Of a DNA stretch of 64,000 bases, positions 54,099 through 62,704 are shown piece by piece (position 1 is the first letter of the stretch; every line of letters starts with the position of its first letter). The stretch covers positions 246,323-310,322 of the forward strand of contig CAWEYO010000025.1 of assembly GCA_963813315.1 (NCBI GenBank), written 5' to 3'. Origin of the DNA: CAWEYO01 sp963813315 (GTDB taxonomy: Bacteria; Pseudomonadota; Alphaproteobacteria; Rhizobiales; Rhizobiaceae). The position numbers and the translations under genes were made by a program. The notes beneath the pieces were generated by a model. That model was not told where the DNA came from and did no database searches. It worked only from the letters and a program-made list of their open reading frames with translations.

Positions 54099-54995
54099 AT
54101 GACGAGGGACGGCCCGCACAAGGTGGACGTTGGGCGACTATCGCGTCGCGACATTTCGAAACTGGTCTTTGTTAGCGCGGCCATACTTGCCTTGCCGCGG
54201 CTCGCGCGAGCGCAGGACGAACCTTTCAAGTTCGGCCTGACGCCCGTTTTCCTGTCGAACGATCTCGAACTGCTCGGCCACCTGCGCAACTATCTCGCAT
54301 CGAGGATTGGGGGGGCGGTCGAGCTGGTCTCGCGGCGGACCTATCAGGAGATTACGGCGCTGCTCGTTTCCGGGCAGATTCACGGCGCATGGATTTGCGG
54401 CTATCCCTACGTCCAGTACCAGGCCGACCTCGACCTCGTCGCCACGCCTGTCTGGCACGGCAAGCCACTCTACCAGTCTTACCTGATCGCGGCCTCCGGC
54501 CGGCCCGTGGGCGGCTGGACGGAGCTGAAGGGCGACATCCATGCATTCTCCGATCCGGATTCCAATTCCGGTTTCCTGGTGACACGGGCGTTGCTTGCCG
54601 AGAACCGACTGCGTCCCGACCAGTTTTTCTCGCGCACGTTCTTCACCTACGGCCACCGAAACGTCATCAGGGCGGTGGCTTCCGGGCTGGCGCAGTCAGG
54701 AAGTGTGGATGGCTACGTCTGGGAGGTGATGCGCGATATCGAGCCGGACCTTGTAACCCGGACCATGATCGTCCGGAAATCGGAATGGTTGGGATTTCCT
54801 CCGATTGCGTCCCCGAAATCGTTGGCTGGTGACCGGAGGATAGCCGCGCTCCGCGAGGCTCTCGTTTCCATGTCAAAGGACAACGAAGGCCGGAAGGTCC
54901 TGGAAATGCTCCGCCTGGACGGCTTCGTCGTGACTCCGCCGGGACTTTTCGATGCTATCGCCGCCAAAGCCGAAACCGTCAGGCAGTTCGGATGA
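54099..54995 (+). CDS. aioX: Periplasmic arsenite-sensing protein AioX
   Basis: The 298-residue PhnD-type binding protein has an export signal with twin arginines (LSRRDISKLVFVSAAILALP, cleaved after ARAQ). The key Cys is in AWICGYPYVQYQ (C100), which corresponds to the arsenite-sensing Cys of AioX. FSDPDSNSGFLVTRALL is typical of phosphonate-binding-like folds. It overlaps aioS by ATGA and passes the arsenite signal to it. GGGAGGAG precedes the ATG. Confidence 0.92.
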   Translation: MTRDGPHKVDVGRLSRRDISKLVFVSAAILALPRLARAQDEPFKFGLTPVFLSNDLELLGHLRNYLASRIGGAVELVSRRTYQEITALLVSGQIHGAWICGYPYVQYQADLDLVATPVWHGKPLYQSYLIAASGRPVGGWTELKGDIHAFSDPDSNSGFLVTRALLAENRLRPDQFFSRTFFTYGHRNVIRAVASGLAQSGSVDGYVWEVMRDIEPDLVTRTMIVRKSEWLGFPPIASPKSLAGDRRIAALREALVSMSKDNEGRKVLEMLRLDGFVVTPPGLFDAIAAKAETVRQFG

Positions 54996-56449
54996 CCCCG
55001 TTCCGCCGCTGGCACGCGATCCCGCTGTCATTCCGGGTTCCGGCCATCGTGGCCCTGCTGATGGTGGTGATCAGCGCTGCCATCTCGGAGAGGGTTCTCG
55101 ACCGCCTTTCCCGCACCCAGGAAAGCTATCTCGACGGCTTAGCTGGCTCTTATCTCGACGGCCTTTCTTCGTCCGTATTGCCGGCAGTGCTGCGCGGGGA
55201 CGTGTGGGAAGTTTTCGACGCGCTTGACCGCTCTTCCTCCGTCTACGCATCCCTTGTCCCGATCGAAACCGTGGTCACCGGCTCGGACGGGCGCGTGCTT
55301 GCCGCCACCGACCCCAACAAGATCAGGGCTTATTCGGAACTTCCCGTGGAATACGCGACGCGATACGGCACCGACGCGGTGACGATCGACGAAGACAGGC
55401 TGACCGGATTCGCGCGCCGCGAACTCGTCTATCAAGGTCTGCCAATCGGCGCCATCCACGCGACATTCGATGTGTCTCACCTGTTTGCCGAGCGGCGCGA
55501 GGTTCTTGTCACGCTCCTCGCGACGAACGCGGTCGTCGCCGGCGTTTTCGCGTTCGGTGGTTTCCTGCTCGTCCGCCGCATGATCGGCCCGATCCGCGTA
55601 CTCGAACACCACATGCGTTCCGCCGCTCACGGAGCGAGCGAGCCGATATCGCCGGGCGAGATACCTCCGGGTGACGGAGAGGTGGCGAGTCTCTTCCACG
55701 GCTACAACGCGCTCGTGCATGCCGAGCGAGAGCGGGCTAACCTCGCGATGCAGCTTGCCGAAGAGGAAAAGCTGTCCAGCCTTGGAAGGCTTGCGTCCGG
55801 CATGGCGCACGAGATCAACAACCCGCTCGGCGGCCTGTTCAATGCCATCGACACGTTGAAGACGCATGGACAGACGCCCGGAGTGCGCGAAACATCGATC
55901 AGCCTGATCGAGCGCGGTCTGGCTGGCATCCGCGACGTCGTTGAGGCGGCACTCGCCACCTATCGGCCGGAACGCTCGCAGCGTCCGCTCACGGCGCAAG
56001 ATTTCGACGATGTCCGGCTGCTGCTCAAGCCGGAACTGCGCCGCAAGCGACAACAGCTTGAGTGGGACATTGCGTGGAGTGGCGCGCGCGAGCTGCCCGT
56101 CAGCGGCGGCCCAGTGCGGCAGGCGGTGCTCAACCTCCTCCTCAATGCGACTGCCGTCACTCCTGAAACAGGCGTCGTTTCGCTCAGGGTAAGCAATGCC
56201 GACCAGCGCCTGGTCATCGAGATCGGCGACCAAGGCTCCGGGATGTCGCCAGACATCGCGGGCATACTCGTCGACCGCGACCCAGGACCGGCCGTGCGCG
56301 CCGGACGCGGCCTCGGCCTCTGGATGGTAAGGCGCATGGTTGACGAACTCGGCGGAAGTGCCACTATCGCACCCAAACAAGACGGAGGGACGGCGGTGAC
56401 GCTGGCAATTCCCTTCGGCAGGGAGGAAGCCAAGCTCGATGCTGCCTGA
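54992..56449 (+). CDS. aioS: Arsenite-responsive sensor histidine kinase AioS
   Basis: The 485-residue kinase has TM1 (about 14-34), a periplasmic domain (35-170) and TM2 (about 172-195). A HAMP region follows, then the dimerisation His H273 (GMAHEINNPLGG) and an ATPase domain with NLLLNAT, GDQGSGMS and GRGLGLWMVRRM. It sits between aioX and aioR and probably phosphorylates AioR when AioX binds arsenite. The N-box reads NLLLNA, as in NtrB-type kinases, matching a sigma-54 partner. Confidence 0.94.
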   Translation: MTPFRRWHAIPLSFRVPAIVALLMVVISAAISERVLDRLSRTQESYLDGLAGSYLDGLSSSVLPAVLRGDVWEVFDALDRSSSVYASLVPIETVVTGSDGRVLAATDPNKIRAYSELPVEYATRYGTDAVTIDEDRLTGFARRELVYQGLPIGAIHATFDVSHLFAERREVLVTLLATNAVVAGVFAFGGFLLVRRMIGPIRVLEHHMRSAAHGASEPISPGEIPPGDGEVASLFHGYNALVHAERERANLAMQLAEEEKLSSLGRLASGMAHEINNPLGGLFNAIDTLKTHGQTPGVRETSISLIERGLAGIRDVVEAALATYRPERSQRPLTAQDFDDVRLLLKPELRRKRQQLEWDIAWSGARELPVSGGPVRQAVLNLLLNATAVTPETGVVSLRVSNADQRLVIEIGDQGSGMSPDIAGILVDRDPGPAVRAGRGLGLWMVRRMVDELGGSATIAPKQDGGTAVTLAIPFGREEAKLDAA

Positions 56450-57782
56450 CCGCGCCAGGATAGGGCTTGTGGAGGACGACCCCGTCATGGGCGGCTCTAT
56501 CGTCCAGCGGCTCGAACTGGAAGGCTGTCAGGTCACTTGGTGGCAGTCGGGCAAGGAGGCGATCGGAGCTATTCCCGCAGCCGCTCATGTGCTTGACCTC
56601 GTCATCTGCGACATCCGCCTTCCGGACGTTTCTGGCGAAACCGTCTTCAATGAGCTCGCCCGGCAGGCGAATGCGCCTCCTTTCATGTTCGTAACGGGCT
56701 ATGGCGAGGTCGACCAGGCAGTGCGGTTAATGCGCGCGGGGGCTGTCGACTTCATGACCAAGCCCTTCGAGATGGACGAATTCCTGAAACGCATCGAGTC
56801 CGGCCGTCGCTCTCCGAATTCGGGTGCCAGGCTCAAGGGCTACTGCCTCGGCGAATCCCAGGTGATCCAGCGCACCGAGGATCTGCTCCATCGATATGCA
56901 GCTCATGACCTTCCCGTGCTTTTTACCGGGGAAACCGGATCGGGCAAGGAGGTCGCCGCCCGCCTCATGCACCAGATTTCCGCGCGTGCCGCCGAGCCCT
57001 TCGTCGCCGTAAACTGCGCCGCAATTCCAAGCGATCTTCTCGAGAGCGAGATCTTCGGCCATGAGAAGGGTGCGTTCACGGGGGCGCAGCAGCGCCATCT
57101 CGGCTATGCCGAGCGGGCGGGCAAGGGCATATTGTTTCTCGACGAGATCGCTGAGATGCCGCGGCCGCTGCAGGCGAAACTGCTTCGGCTCATCGAGGAC
57201 GGTAGCTTCAATCGGGTCGGCGGGGAAGCCGCTGTTCCGTTCCGGGCGCGAATCGTCGCCGCGACCCACCGCGATCTCGCCGACCGCTCAGGCTCGACCG
57301 GGTTTCGTGACGACCTCTATTTCCGCCTCGCCGTGCTTCCGGTCGAAATACCGCCTCTCCGAAAACGACCGGAGGACATTTCGTGGCTACTCGACCGTTT
57401 TCTCGCCAACGCAGTGGACCGAACCGGCGTGCGCATCCGCGGCATCAGCGCGCTGACGATGGAGGCCGCTCGTGCGCACGACTGGCCAGGCAATGTTCGC
57501 GAGCTCAGGAACCGCGTAGAGCGAGCGGTCGCGCTGTCCATGAACGAATGGATCATGCCGGGGGACCTCTTCCCGGAGCAGTTTGGAAAGTCGACGGCAG
57601 AAGACTTTGTCTCTCTTTCGGTAGTGCGCGACGCAGCGGAAAAGCGTCAAATCGAGCGTGCGCTTGACAAGACCGGTGGACAGATCGGGAAGGCCGCCAT
57701 TCTTCTTGGGATTTCACGAACGACGCTGTGGGAAAAGATGACGCGGTTCGGCCTTGCCGATCGCGCGCGTTCGGATTCCTGA
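56439..57782 (+). CDS. aioR: Sigma-54-dependent response regulator AioR
   Basis: The 447-residue NtrC-type activator has a receiver domain with D58 and K108. The AAA+ domain has Walker A GETGSGKE (164-171), the sigma-54-contact loop GAFTGA (211-216) and Walker B GILFLDEIAEMP. A C-terminal Fis-type HTH (KAAILLGISRTTLWEKMTRFG) completes it. It overlaps aioS by 11 bases. It should activate aioBA from the sigma-54 promoter at 57882 by binding upstream. Confidence 0.95.
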   Translation: MLPDRARIGLVEDDPVMGGSIVQRLELEGCQVTWWQSGKEAIGAIPAAAHVLDLVICDIRLPDVSGETVFNELARQANAPPFMFVTGYGEVDQAVRLMRAGAVDFMTKPFEMDEFLKRIESGRRSPNSGARLKGYCLGESQVIQRTEDLLHRYAAHDLPVLFTGETGSGKEVAARLMHQISARAAEPFVAVNCAAIPSDLLESEIFGHEKGAFTGAQQRHLGYAERAGKGILFLDEIAEMPRPLQAKLLRLIEDGSFNRVGGEAAVPFRARIVAATHRDLADRSGSTGFRDDLYFRLAVLPVEIPPLRKRPEDISWLLDRFLANAVDRTGVRIRGISALTMEAARAHDWPGNVRELRNRVERAVALSMNEWIMPGDLFPEQFGKSTAEDFVSLSVVRDAAEKRQIERALDKTGGQIGKAAILLGISRTTLWEKMTRFGLADRARSDS

Positions 57783-57798
57783 ACCTTCGGCGTTGCAG

Positions 57799-57820
57799 CA
57801 TGTTCGGGTTTCCGAACATG
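57799..57820. promoter_or_regulatory. Candidate AioR upstream activator site
   Basis: CATGTTCGG-GTTT-CCGAACATG is a perfect 9-base palindrome about 62 bases before the -24 element. It is nested in weaker outer arms GGCGTTGC (57789-57796) and GCAACGCC (57832-57839). Its position and symmetry suit an NtrC-type enhancer. It could also fold as an RNA hairpin at the aioR 3' end. Confidence 0.65.
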
Positions 57821-57881
57821 GCAGCAAAGCAGCAACGCCCAGTTTTTCAAATCATGTAATGAAAACAATTCTCTGAGCATC

Positions 57882-57897
57882 TGGCACAGGTGTTGCT
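57882..57897 (+). promoter_or_regulatory. Sigma-54 (-24/-12) promoter of aioBA
   Basis: TGGCAC-AGGTG-TTGCT is an exact match to the TGGCAC-N5-TTGCW consensus. It is 41 bases before the aioB start and downstream of the palindrome. It agrees with the sigma-54-dependent AioR encoded just upstream. Confidence 0.93.
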
Positions 57898-57937
57898 TCT
57901 TGCTTGGCAATGACTTGACGCCAAGTGGGAGGAACGC

Positions 57938-58459
57938 ATGGAACGATGCAACAGGCTGGTCGATGTCGGCCGTCGTCAATTTCTGAGGGGAAGCGCTTTC
58001 GCGGCCGCTGGCATGGCGACAGCGGTCAGCCTGCCGACACAGGCAAAGGCGGCTCCTGGCCTGGCCCTCGTCGAATACCCGTCGAACCGACTGGCCAATG
58101 TGGCCGATCTGAAGCCGAACGAGCCGCTCGAAGTCGCCTATCCAGACGACAACGCGCCGGGTGTGCTCCTGAAACTTGGCACCCGCGTTGAGGGCGGCGT
58201 CGGACCTGACGGGGATATCGTCGGCTTTTCGACCATCTGCCCGCACAAGGGCTTTCCGCTGAACTACAGCGCCGACGACCACACGTTCAATTGTCCGGGC
58301 CACTACTCGCGGTTCGACGCCGATGCCGGCGGCCAACAGATTTGGGGGCAGTCCACGGAAAATCTCCCCCAATACGCGCTGCGCATCGACGACAAGGGCG
58401 ACATCTATGCCGAAGGGCTGGATGAACTGCTCTACGGCCGCCTGAGCAACGTTCTATAA
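57938..58459 (+). CDS. aioB: Arsenite oxidase small subunit (Rieske)
   Basis: The 173-residue product has a Tat signal (GRRQFLRGSAFAAAGMA) and Rieske ligands C101/H103 (CPHKG) and C119/H122 (CPGHYS). The positions that carry the Rieske disulfide in many families are F106 and G121, as in some rhizobial AioB. It takes electrons from AioA and exports the folded complex to the periplasm. GGGAGG lies before the ATG. First gene of aioBA. Confidence 0.95.
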   Translation: MERCNRLVDVGRRQFLRGSAFAAAGMATAVSLPTQAKAAPGLALVEYPSNRLANVADLKPNEPLEVAYPDDNAPGVLLKLGTRVEGGVGPDGDIVGFSTICPHKGFPLNYSADDHTFNCPGHYSRFDADAGGQQIWGQSTENLPQYALRIDDKGDIYAEGLDELLYGRLSNVL

Positions 58460-58474
58460 GAGGAGGATCGGACC

Positions 58475-60937
58475 ATGGCATACAAGCGTCACATCGACCG
58501 TCTGCCGATCATTCCCGCGGACGCCAAGAAGCATAATGTCACCTGCCACTACTGCATCGTCGGCTGCGGCTATCACGCCTACACCTGGCCAGTTAACAAG
58601 CAGGGCGGGACGGACCCCGCGGCGAACGCTTCGGTGTCAATCTCGCCGAACAGCAACCTGCCGAGACGGTCGCCTGGTATCCTCCCTCGATGTATAACAT
58701 CGTGCAAGCAGGACGGCCAGGACGTTCACATCGTCATCAAGCCGGATCGCGAGTGCGAAGTGAATTCCGGCCTCGGCTCCGTGCGCGGCGCGCGCATGGG
58801 CGAACTTCGCTATAGCACCGCTCGCGGCTCGCAGCAGCAGCGCCTCACCGACCCGATGGTCTGGCGCTACGGCCAGATGCAGCCGACCTCGTGGGAAGAC
58901 GCGCTCGACCTGGTCGCGCGCGTTACTGCCGCGGTCGTCAAAGAGCAGGGCGAGGACGGGCTATTCGTTTCCGTGTTCGACCATGGCGGCTCCGCCGGCG
59001 GTTACGAAAATACCTGGGGCACCGGAAAGCTCTATTTCGGTTCCATGAAGATCAAGAATATCCGGATCCACAACCGCCCCGCCTACAATTCGGAGGTCCA
59101 TGCGACCCGTGACATGGGCGTCGGCGAATTGAACAATTGCTATGAGGACGCCGAGCTCGCCGACACTCTGGTGTCGGTCGGCAACAACCCCCTCGAAACC
59201 CAGACGAACTACTTCCTGAACCACTGGGTTCCGAACCTGCGTGGCACCTCGCTCGACAAGAAGAAGACCCAACTCCCCGACGAGCCGCATGCGAAGGCGC
59301 GCATCATCTTCGTCGATCCGCGACGGACGGTCTCGGTCAACGCCGCAGAGGCGGAAGCGGGCAAGGACAACGTGATGCACCTTGCGGTGAACTCGGGCAC
59401 GGACATGGTGCTGTTCAACGCCTGGCTCACCGAGATCGCCGACAAAGGCTGGGTAGATAAGGCGTTCATCGACGCCTCGACGACGGATTTCGACAAGGCG
59501 CTCGCCGCCAACCGCACAACCTTGGAGCAGGCTGCCGAGATCACCGGTCTGACAGTCGACCAGATACGCCAGTCTGCAGCTTGGATCGCCGAACCCAAGG
59601 AGGGAAAGCGCCGACGCACCATGTTCGCCTACGAGAAGGGGCTTATCTGGGGCAACGACAACTACCGCACCAACGCGGCGCTGGTGAACGTCGCGCTCGC
59701 CACCGGCAATGTGGGCCGCGAAGGCGGCGGCTGCGTCCGGATGGGCGGCCATCAGGAAGGCTACGTGCGCCCCTCCGACGCCCACGTCGGGCGCCCGGCT
59801 GCCTATGTCGACAAACTTCTGATCGAGGGCAAGGGTGGCGTCCACCACATCTGGGCCTGCGACCACTACAAGACGACGCTCAATGCGAGCGAGTTCAACC
59901 GCGTCTACAAGAAGCGGACCGACATCGTGAAGGACGCGATGAACACAATACCCTATGGCGATCGCCCGGCCATGGTGAAGGCGATCGTGGAAGCCATCAA
60001 AGCTGGCGGGCTGTTTTCGGTCGATGTCGACATCATTCCTTCGAAGATCGGTGTGGCAAGCCATGTCTGGCTTCCGGCGGCCGAGTCCGGGGAGATGAAC
60101 CTCACCTCGATGAACGGCGAGCGCCGGATGCGGCTGGTCGAGCGGTATATGGACCCGCCCGGCAACGCCAAGCCGGACTGCCTGATCGCTGCCGGCCTCG
60201 CGCAGCATTTGGAAAAGGTGCTCCGCGAGATGGGCGACAACACCTACGCCGACCAGTTCAAAGGCTATGACTGGAAGACGGAGGAAGACGCCTTCATGGA
60301 CGGCTACAACAAAAACGCCAAGGGCGGCGAGTTCGTCACCTACGAGCGTCTGCGCGCGATGGGCAACAATGGCTTCCAGGAGCCCGCGACGGGCTTCGAA
60401 AATGGTAAGATCGTCGGCACCAAGCGGCTCTACACGGACGGAAAGTTTGGCACGAAGGACGGCAAGGCCACCTTCATGGAGGCCAAGTGGCGCGGGCTCG
60501 AAGCCCCGGGCAAGGAGGAGCAGAAAAAGAACAACAAATACCTCATCAACAATGGGCGCACGAACCACGTCTGGCAGAACGCCTTCCTTGACCAGAAAAG
60601 CGAGTTCGTCATGGACCGGTGGCCCTATCCGTTCATCGAAATAAATCCGGAGGACATGACAGAACTCGGCGTAAAGAATGGCGACCTCGTAGAGGTCTAT
60701 AACGAAAGCGGCTCGACTCAGGCGATGGTCTATCCGACGCCGACCGCCAAGAGGGGCGAGACTTTCATGCTGTTTGGGTTCCCGACAGGCGTCGTCGGCA
60801 ACGTCATCAATGCCGGCACAAATGAACTGATCCTGCCGAACTACAAGCAGACCTGGGCAAACATCCGGAAGATTTCCGACGCGCCTGAAGGCGTGAAGCA
60901 TCTTTCGTTCAAGTCGCAGGAATATTCAGCGGGCTGA
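58475..60937 (+). CDS. aioA: Arsenite oxidase large subunit (Mo-bisMGD), with a 25-codon out-of-frame stretch
   Basis: The 820-residue DMSO-reductase-family enzyme oxidises arsenite to arsenate. The 3Fe-4S ligands are C24, C27 and C31 (CHYCIVGCGYH). IHNRPAYNSEVHATRDMG, NYFLNHWVPNLRG and RMGGHQEGYVRPSDAHVG are AioA signatures. The stretch between 58630 and 58704 gives ASVSISPNSNLPRRSPG, then ILPRCITSC, which is not AioA-like. Shifted by one base it reads FGVNLAEQQPAETVAWYPPS, then MYNIV, the expected sequence. So a base is missing near 58629 and an extra one is present near 58705. Otherwise full length and intact. Confidence 0.93.
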   Translation: MAYKRHIDRLPIIPADAKKHNVTCHYCIVGCGYHAYTWPVNKQGGTDPAANASVSISPNSNLPRRSPGILPRCITSCKQDGQDVHIVIKPDRECEVNSGLGSVRGARMGELRYSTARGSQQQRLTDPMVWRYGQMQPTSWEDALDLVARVTAAVVKEQGEDGLFVSVFDHGGSAGGYENTWGTGKLYFGSMKIKNIRIHNRPAYNSEVHATRDMGVGELNNCYEDAELADTLVSVGNNPLETQTNYFLNHWVPNLRGTSLDKKKTQLPDEPHAKARIIFVDPRRTVSVNAAEAEAGKDNVMHLAVNSGTDMVLFNAWLTEIADKGWVDKAFIDASTTDFDKALAANRTTLEQAAEITGLTVDQIRQSAAWIAEPKEGKRRRTMFAYEKGLIWGNDNYRTNAALVNVALATGNVGREGGGCVRMGGHQEGYVRPSDAHVGRPAAYVDKLLIEGKGGVHHIWACDHYKTTLNASEFNRVYKKRTDIVKDAMNTIPYGDRPAMVKAIVEAIKAGGLFSVDVDIIPSKIGVASHVWLPAAESGEMNLTSMNGERRMRLVERYMDPPGNAKPDCLIAAGLAQHLEKVLREMGDNTYADQFKGYDWKTEEDAFMDGYNKNAKGGEFVTYERLRAMGNNGFQEPATGFENGKIVGTKRLYTDGKFGTKDGKATFMEAKWRGLEAPGKEEQKKNNKYLINNGRTNHVWQNAFLDQKSEFVMDRWPYPFIEINPEDMTELGVKNGDLVEVYNESGSTQAMVYPTPTAKRGETFMLFGFPTGVVGNVINAGTNELILPNYKQTWANIRKISDAPEGVKHLSFKSQEYSAG

Positions 60938-60948
60938 GGTCCTTCTCG

Positions 60949-60982
60949 CCGCTCGCCGCAACCTGAAGGCTGCGGCGAGCGG
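60949..60982 (+). terminator. Stem-loop after aioA
   Basis: CCGCTCGCCGCA pairs perfectly with TGCGGCGAGCGG over a 10-base loop, 12 bases past the aioA stop. It has no T run. Probably an mRNA 3' stabiliser or weak terminator before the moeA remnant. Confidence 0.65.
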
Positions 60983-61008
60983 GGCTGCATGCCCATATTG
61001 AGGCCGAA

Positions 61009-61654
61009 ATGGAAACCGCCGTCGCTCTGACAAACGAAATCTGCAGCGCCGGCGTCGACGGCAGGGTGATCGCCGTCGATATCGCTGCCGCCAAGGCCGT
61101 TGCGATCGCCAGAACCGTGCGCGAAACCGAGCGTGTTCCTTTGATCGAGGCGACGGGGCGTGTCCTTTCCACCGATGTCCACGCCGCGATCGACCTTCCA
61201 CCTTTCGACAATTCCGCGATGGATGGTTATGCGGTCAGAATGGCCGACTTCACCGGTGCGGGTCCCTGGGAGCTTTCGGTCTGCGGCAGGGCCGCGGCCG
61301 GGGATGTTCACTCCGGACTGGCGACGCATCCTAACGAAGCACTCCGCATCTTCACCGGCGCTCCGGTGCCTCGTGATTCGCAGGGTCGCGGGCCTCGGCA
61401 GTGAGGGACCGGAGTGGTCTCCGGCGGTTGCAGGATTCGTCTACGAGAAGCGCCTAGGACGAACCGAATTCGTGCCGGTCAGAATAACCGGACGAGACGA
61501 TCTCGGGCGTCCCGTGCTCGACATGCTCGGTCGTGGTTCGTCGGCAAGTCTAATGGCGATGGCGCGCGCAGACGGCATCGCGATTCTGCCGCCTGACGTC
61601 GTCTCGATCGAGCACGGCTTGCCACTTCGCTTTGAATCGTTCTCTTGCCCTTGA
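61009..61654 (+). pseudogene. moeA: Molybdopterin biosynthesis moeA-like gene with a large internal deletion
   Basis: The N-terminal part (about 118 residues, with VPLIEATGRVLSTDVHAAIDLPPFDNSAMDGYAVR and LRIFTGAPVP) and the C-terminal domain IV (YEKRLGRTEFVPVRI, GSSASLMAMARADGIAILPP) of MoeA are present in different frames. The central catalytic domain, roughly 190 residues including the Mo/molybdopterin site, is missing. A dedicated moeA often follows aioBA to help load molybdenum. A second chromosomal moeA would be needed here. Confidence 0.85.
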
Positions 61655-61845
61655 GAGTTGAACGGTCAAGGAATTACCTAGGCCGCAGCGCTTCGAGAGC
61701 ATCCGGCCAAGATCAAGCACATTTGTGTCTGCGTACGCGGCACGTGCGTGCCTCGTAAAATTAAACCGCGGTCGAGGATGCGGCGTTGTCATCAAGCTGT
61801 CGCGAAGATACGCATAAATACTGACGATTCGGGATAATTGGATAT

Positions 61846-62178
61846 ATGGACAAGAGATCGGCGCTCGCAGCGCTCGCTGCACTCGGCCAGGACACGCGTT
61901 TGGAAGTCTTCCGTCTGTTGGTGAAGGCGGGTAGCAATGGCATTCCGGCCGGCGAAGTCGCTTCGCAGTTGGGCACGATGCAAAACACTATGTCCGCCCA
62001 CCTCAAGGTGCTCGACCATGCAGGACTGGTGCGAGCGGAGCGCGACGGCCGCATCGTCCGCTACGTCGCAGACATGACCGGGTTTCGCGACCTTCTGGCT
62101 TACCTGATGGAAGACTGCTGCAACGGTTCGCCGGAGCTGTGCCGCCCCGTCATCAATGCCGTGACCTGTGATTGCTAG
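61846..62178 (+). CDS. arsR: ArsR family arsenite-responsive repressor
   Basis: The 110-residue winged-helix repressor has a helix-turn-helix (AGEVASQLGTMQNTMSAHLKVLDHAGLV) and a C-terminal Cys group (EDCCNGSPELC, then VTCDC). The usual ELCVCDL Cys pair in the DNA-binding helix is absent, so As(III) must bind the C-terminal cysteines, as in the type found with Agrobacterium and Acidithiobacillus ArsR. It begins the ars operon and is presumably autorepressed. Confidence 0.92.
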   Translation: MDKRSALAALAALGQDTRLEVFRLLVKAGSNGIPAGEVASQLGTMQNTMSAHLKVLDHAGLVRAERDGRIVRYVADMTGFRDLLAYLMEDCCNGSPELCRPVINAVTCDC

Positions 62179-62191
62179 GGAGGATTTCGCG

Positions 62192-62701
62192 ATGAACGAA
62201 CACGTCTTCAATGTTCTGTTCCTCTGCACCGGAAATTCCGCCCGATCCATCATCGCCGAGGCAATCCTCAACCGGGTCGGCAGCGGCCGGTTCGTGGCAT
62301 ACTCGGCGGGTTCGCAGCCGAAGGGGACCGTGCATCCTTACGCGCTTCAGCTTCTAAAGACGATGAACCACGATACCTCATTCGCCCGCTCGAAGAGCTG
62401 GGACGAGTTCGCCAAGCCCGACGCGCCCGAGATGGATTTCGTCTTCACGGTTTGCGACAGCGCGGCCGCAGAAACGTGCCCTGTCTGGCCCGGGCAGCCG
62501 ATGACGGCGCTTTGGGGCGTGCCAGATCCGGCTGCCGTCGAAGGGACGGACGCCGAGAAGCATTTGGCTTTCGCCGACACATACCGGATGATGAACAACC
62601 GCATCTCGGTCTTCACAAGCCTGCCGCTTGCCTCGCTCGATCGCCTCGCCTTGCAGAAGCGGCTGGACGAAATCGGCCGCAATCTGCCGAAGGCGGGCTG
62701 A
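62192..62701 (+). CDS. arsC: Arsenate reductase, low-molecular-weight phosphatase type (ArsC)
   Basis: The 169-residue product begins MNEHVFNVLFLCTGNSARSI, containing the P-loop CTGNSAR. VCDSAAAETCPVWPG carries the further redox cysteines. The start at 62192 has GGGAGG upstream; an extension to 62168 overlaps arsR. It reduces arsenate to arsenite with thioredoxin or glutathione/glutaredoxin. Confidence 0.92.
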   Translation: MNEHVFNVLFLCTGNSARSIIAEAILNRVGSGRFVAYSAGSQPKGTVHPYALQLLKTMNHDTSFARSKSWDEFAKPDAPEMDFVFTVCDSAAAETCPVWPGQPMTALWGVPDPAAVEGTDAEKHLAFADTYRMMNNRISVFTSLPLASLDRLALQKRLDEIGRNLPKAG

Positions 62702-62704
62702 AGC

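Noticed and set aside
58961..60901. 646-codon open frame on the minus strand
   Set aside because: It is antisense to aioA with no start signal or family motif; a shadow of a GC-rich gene.
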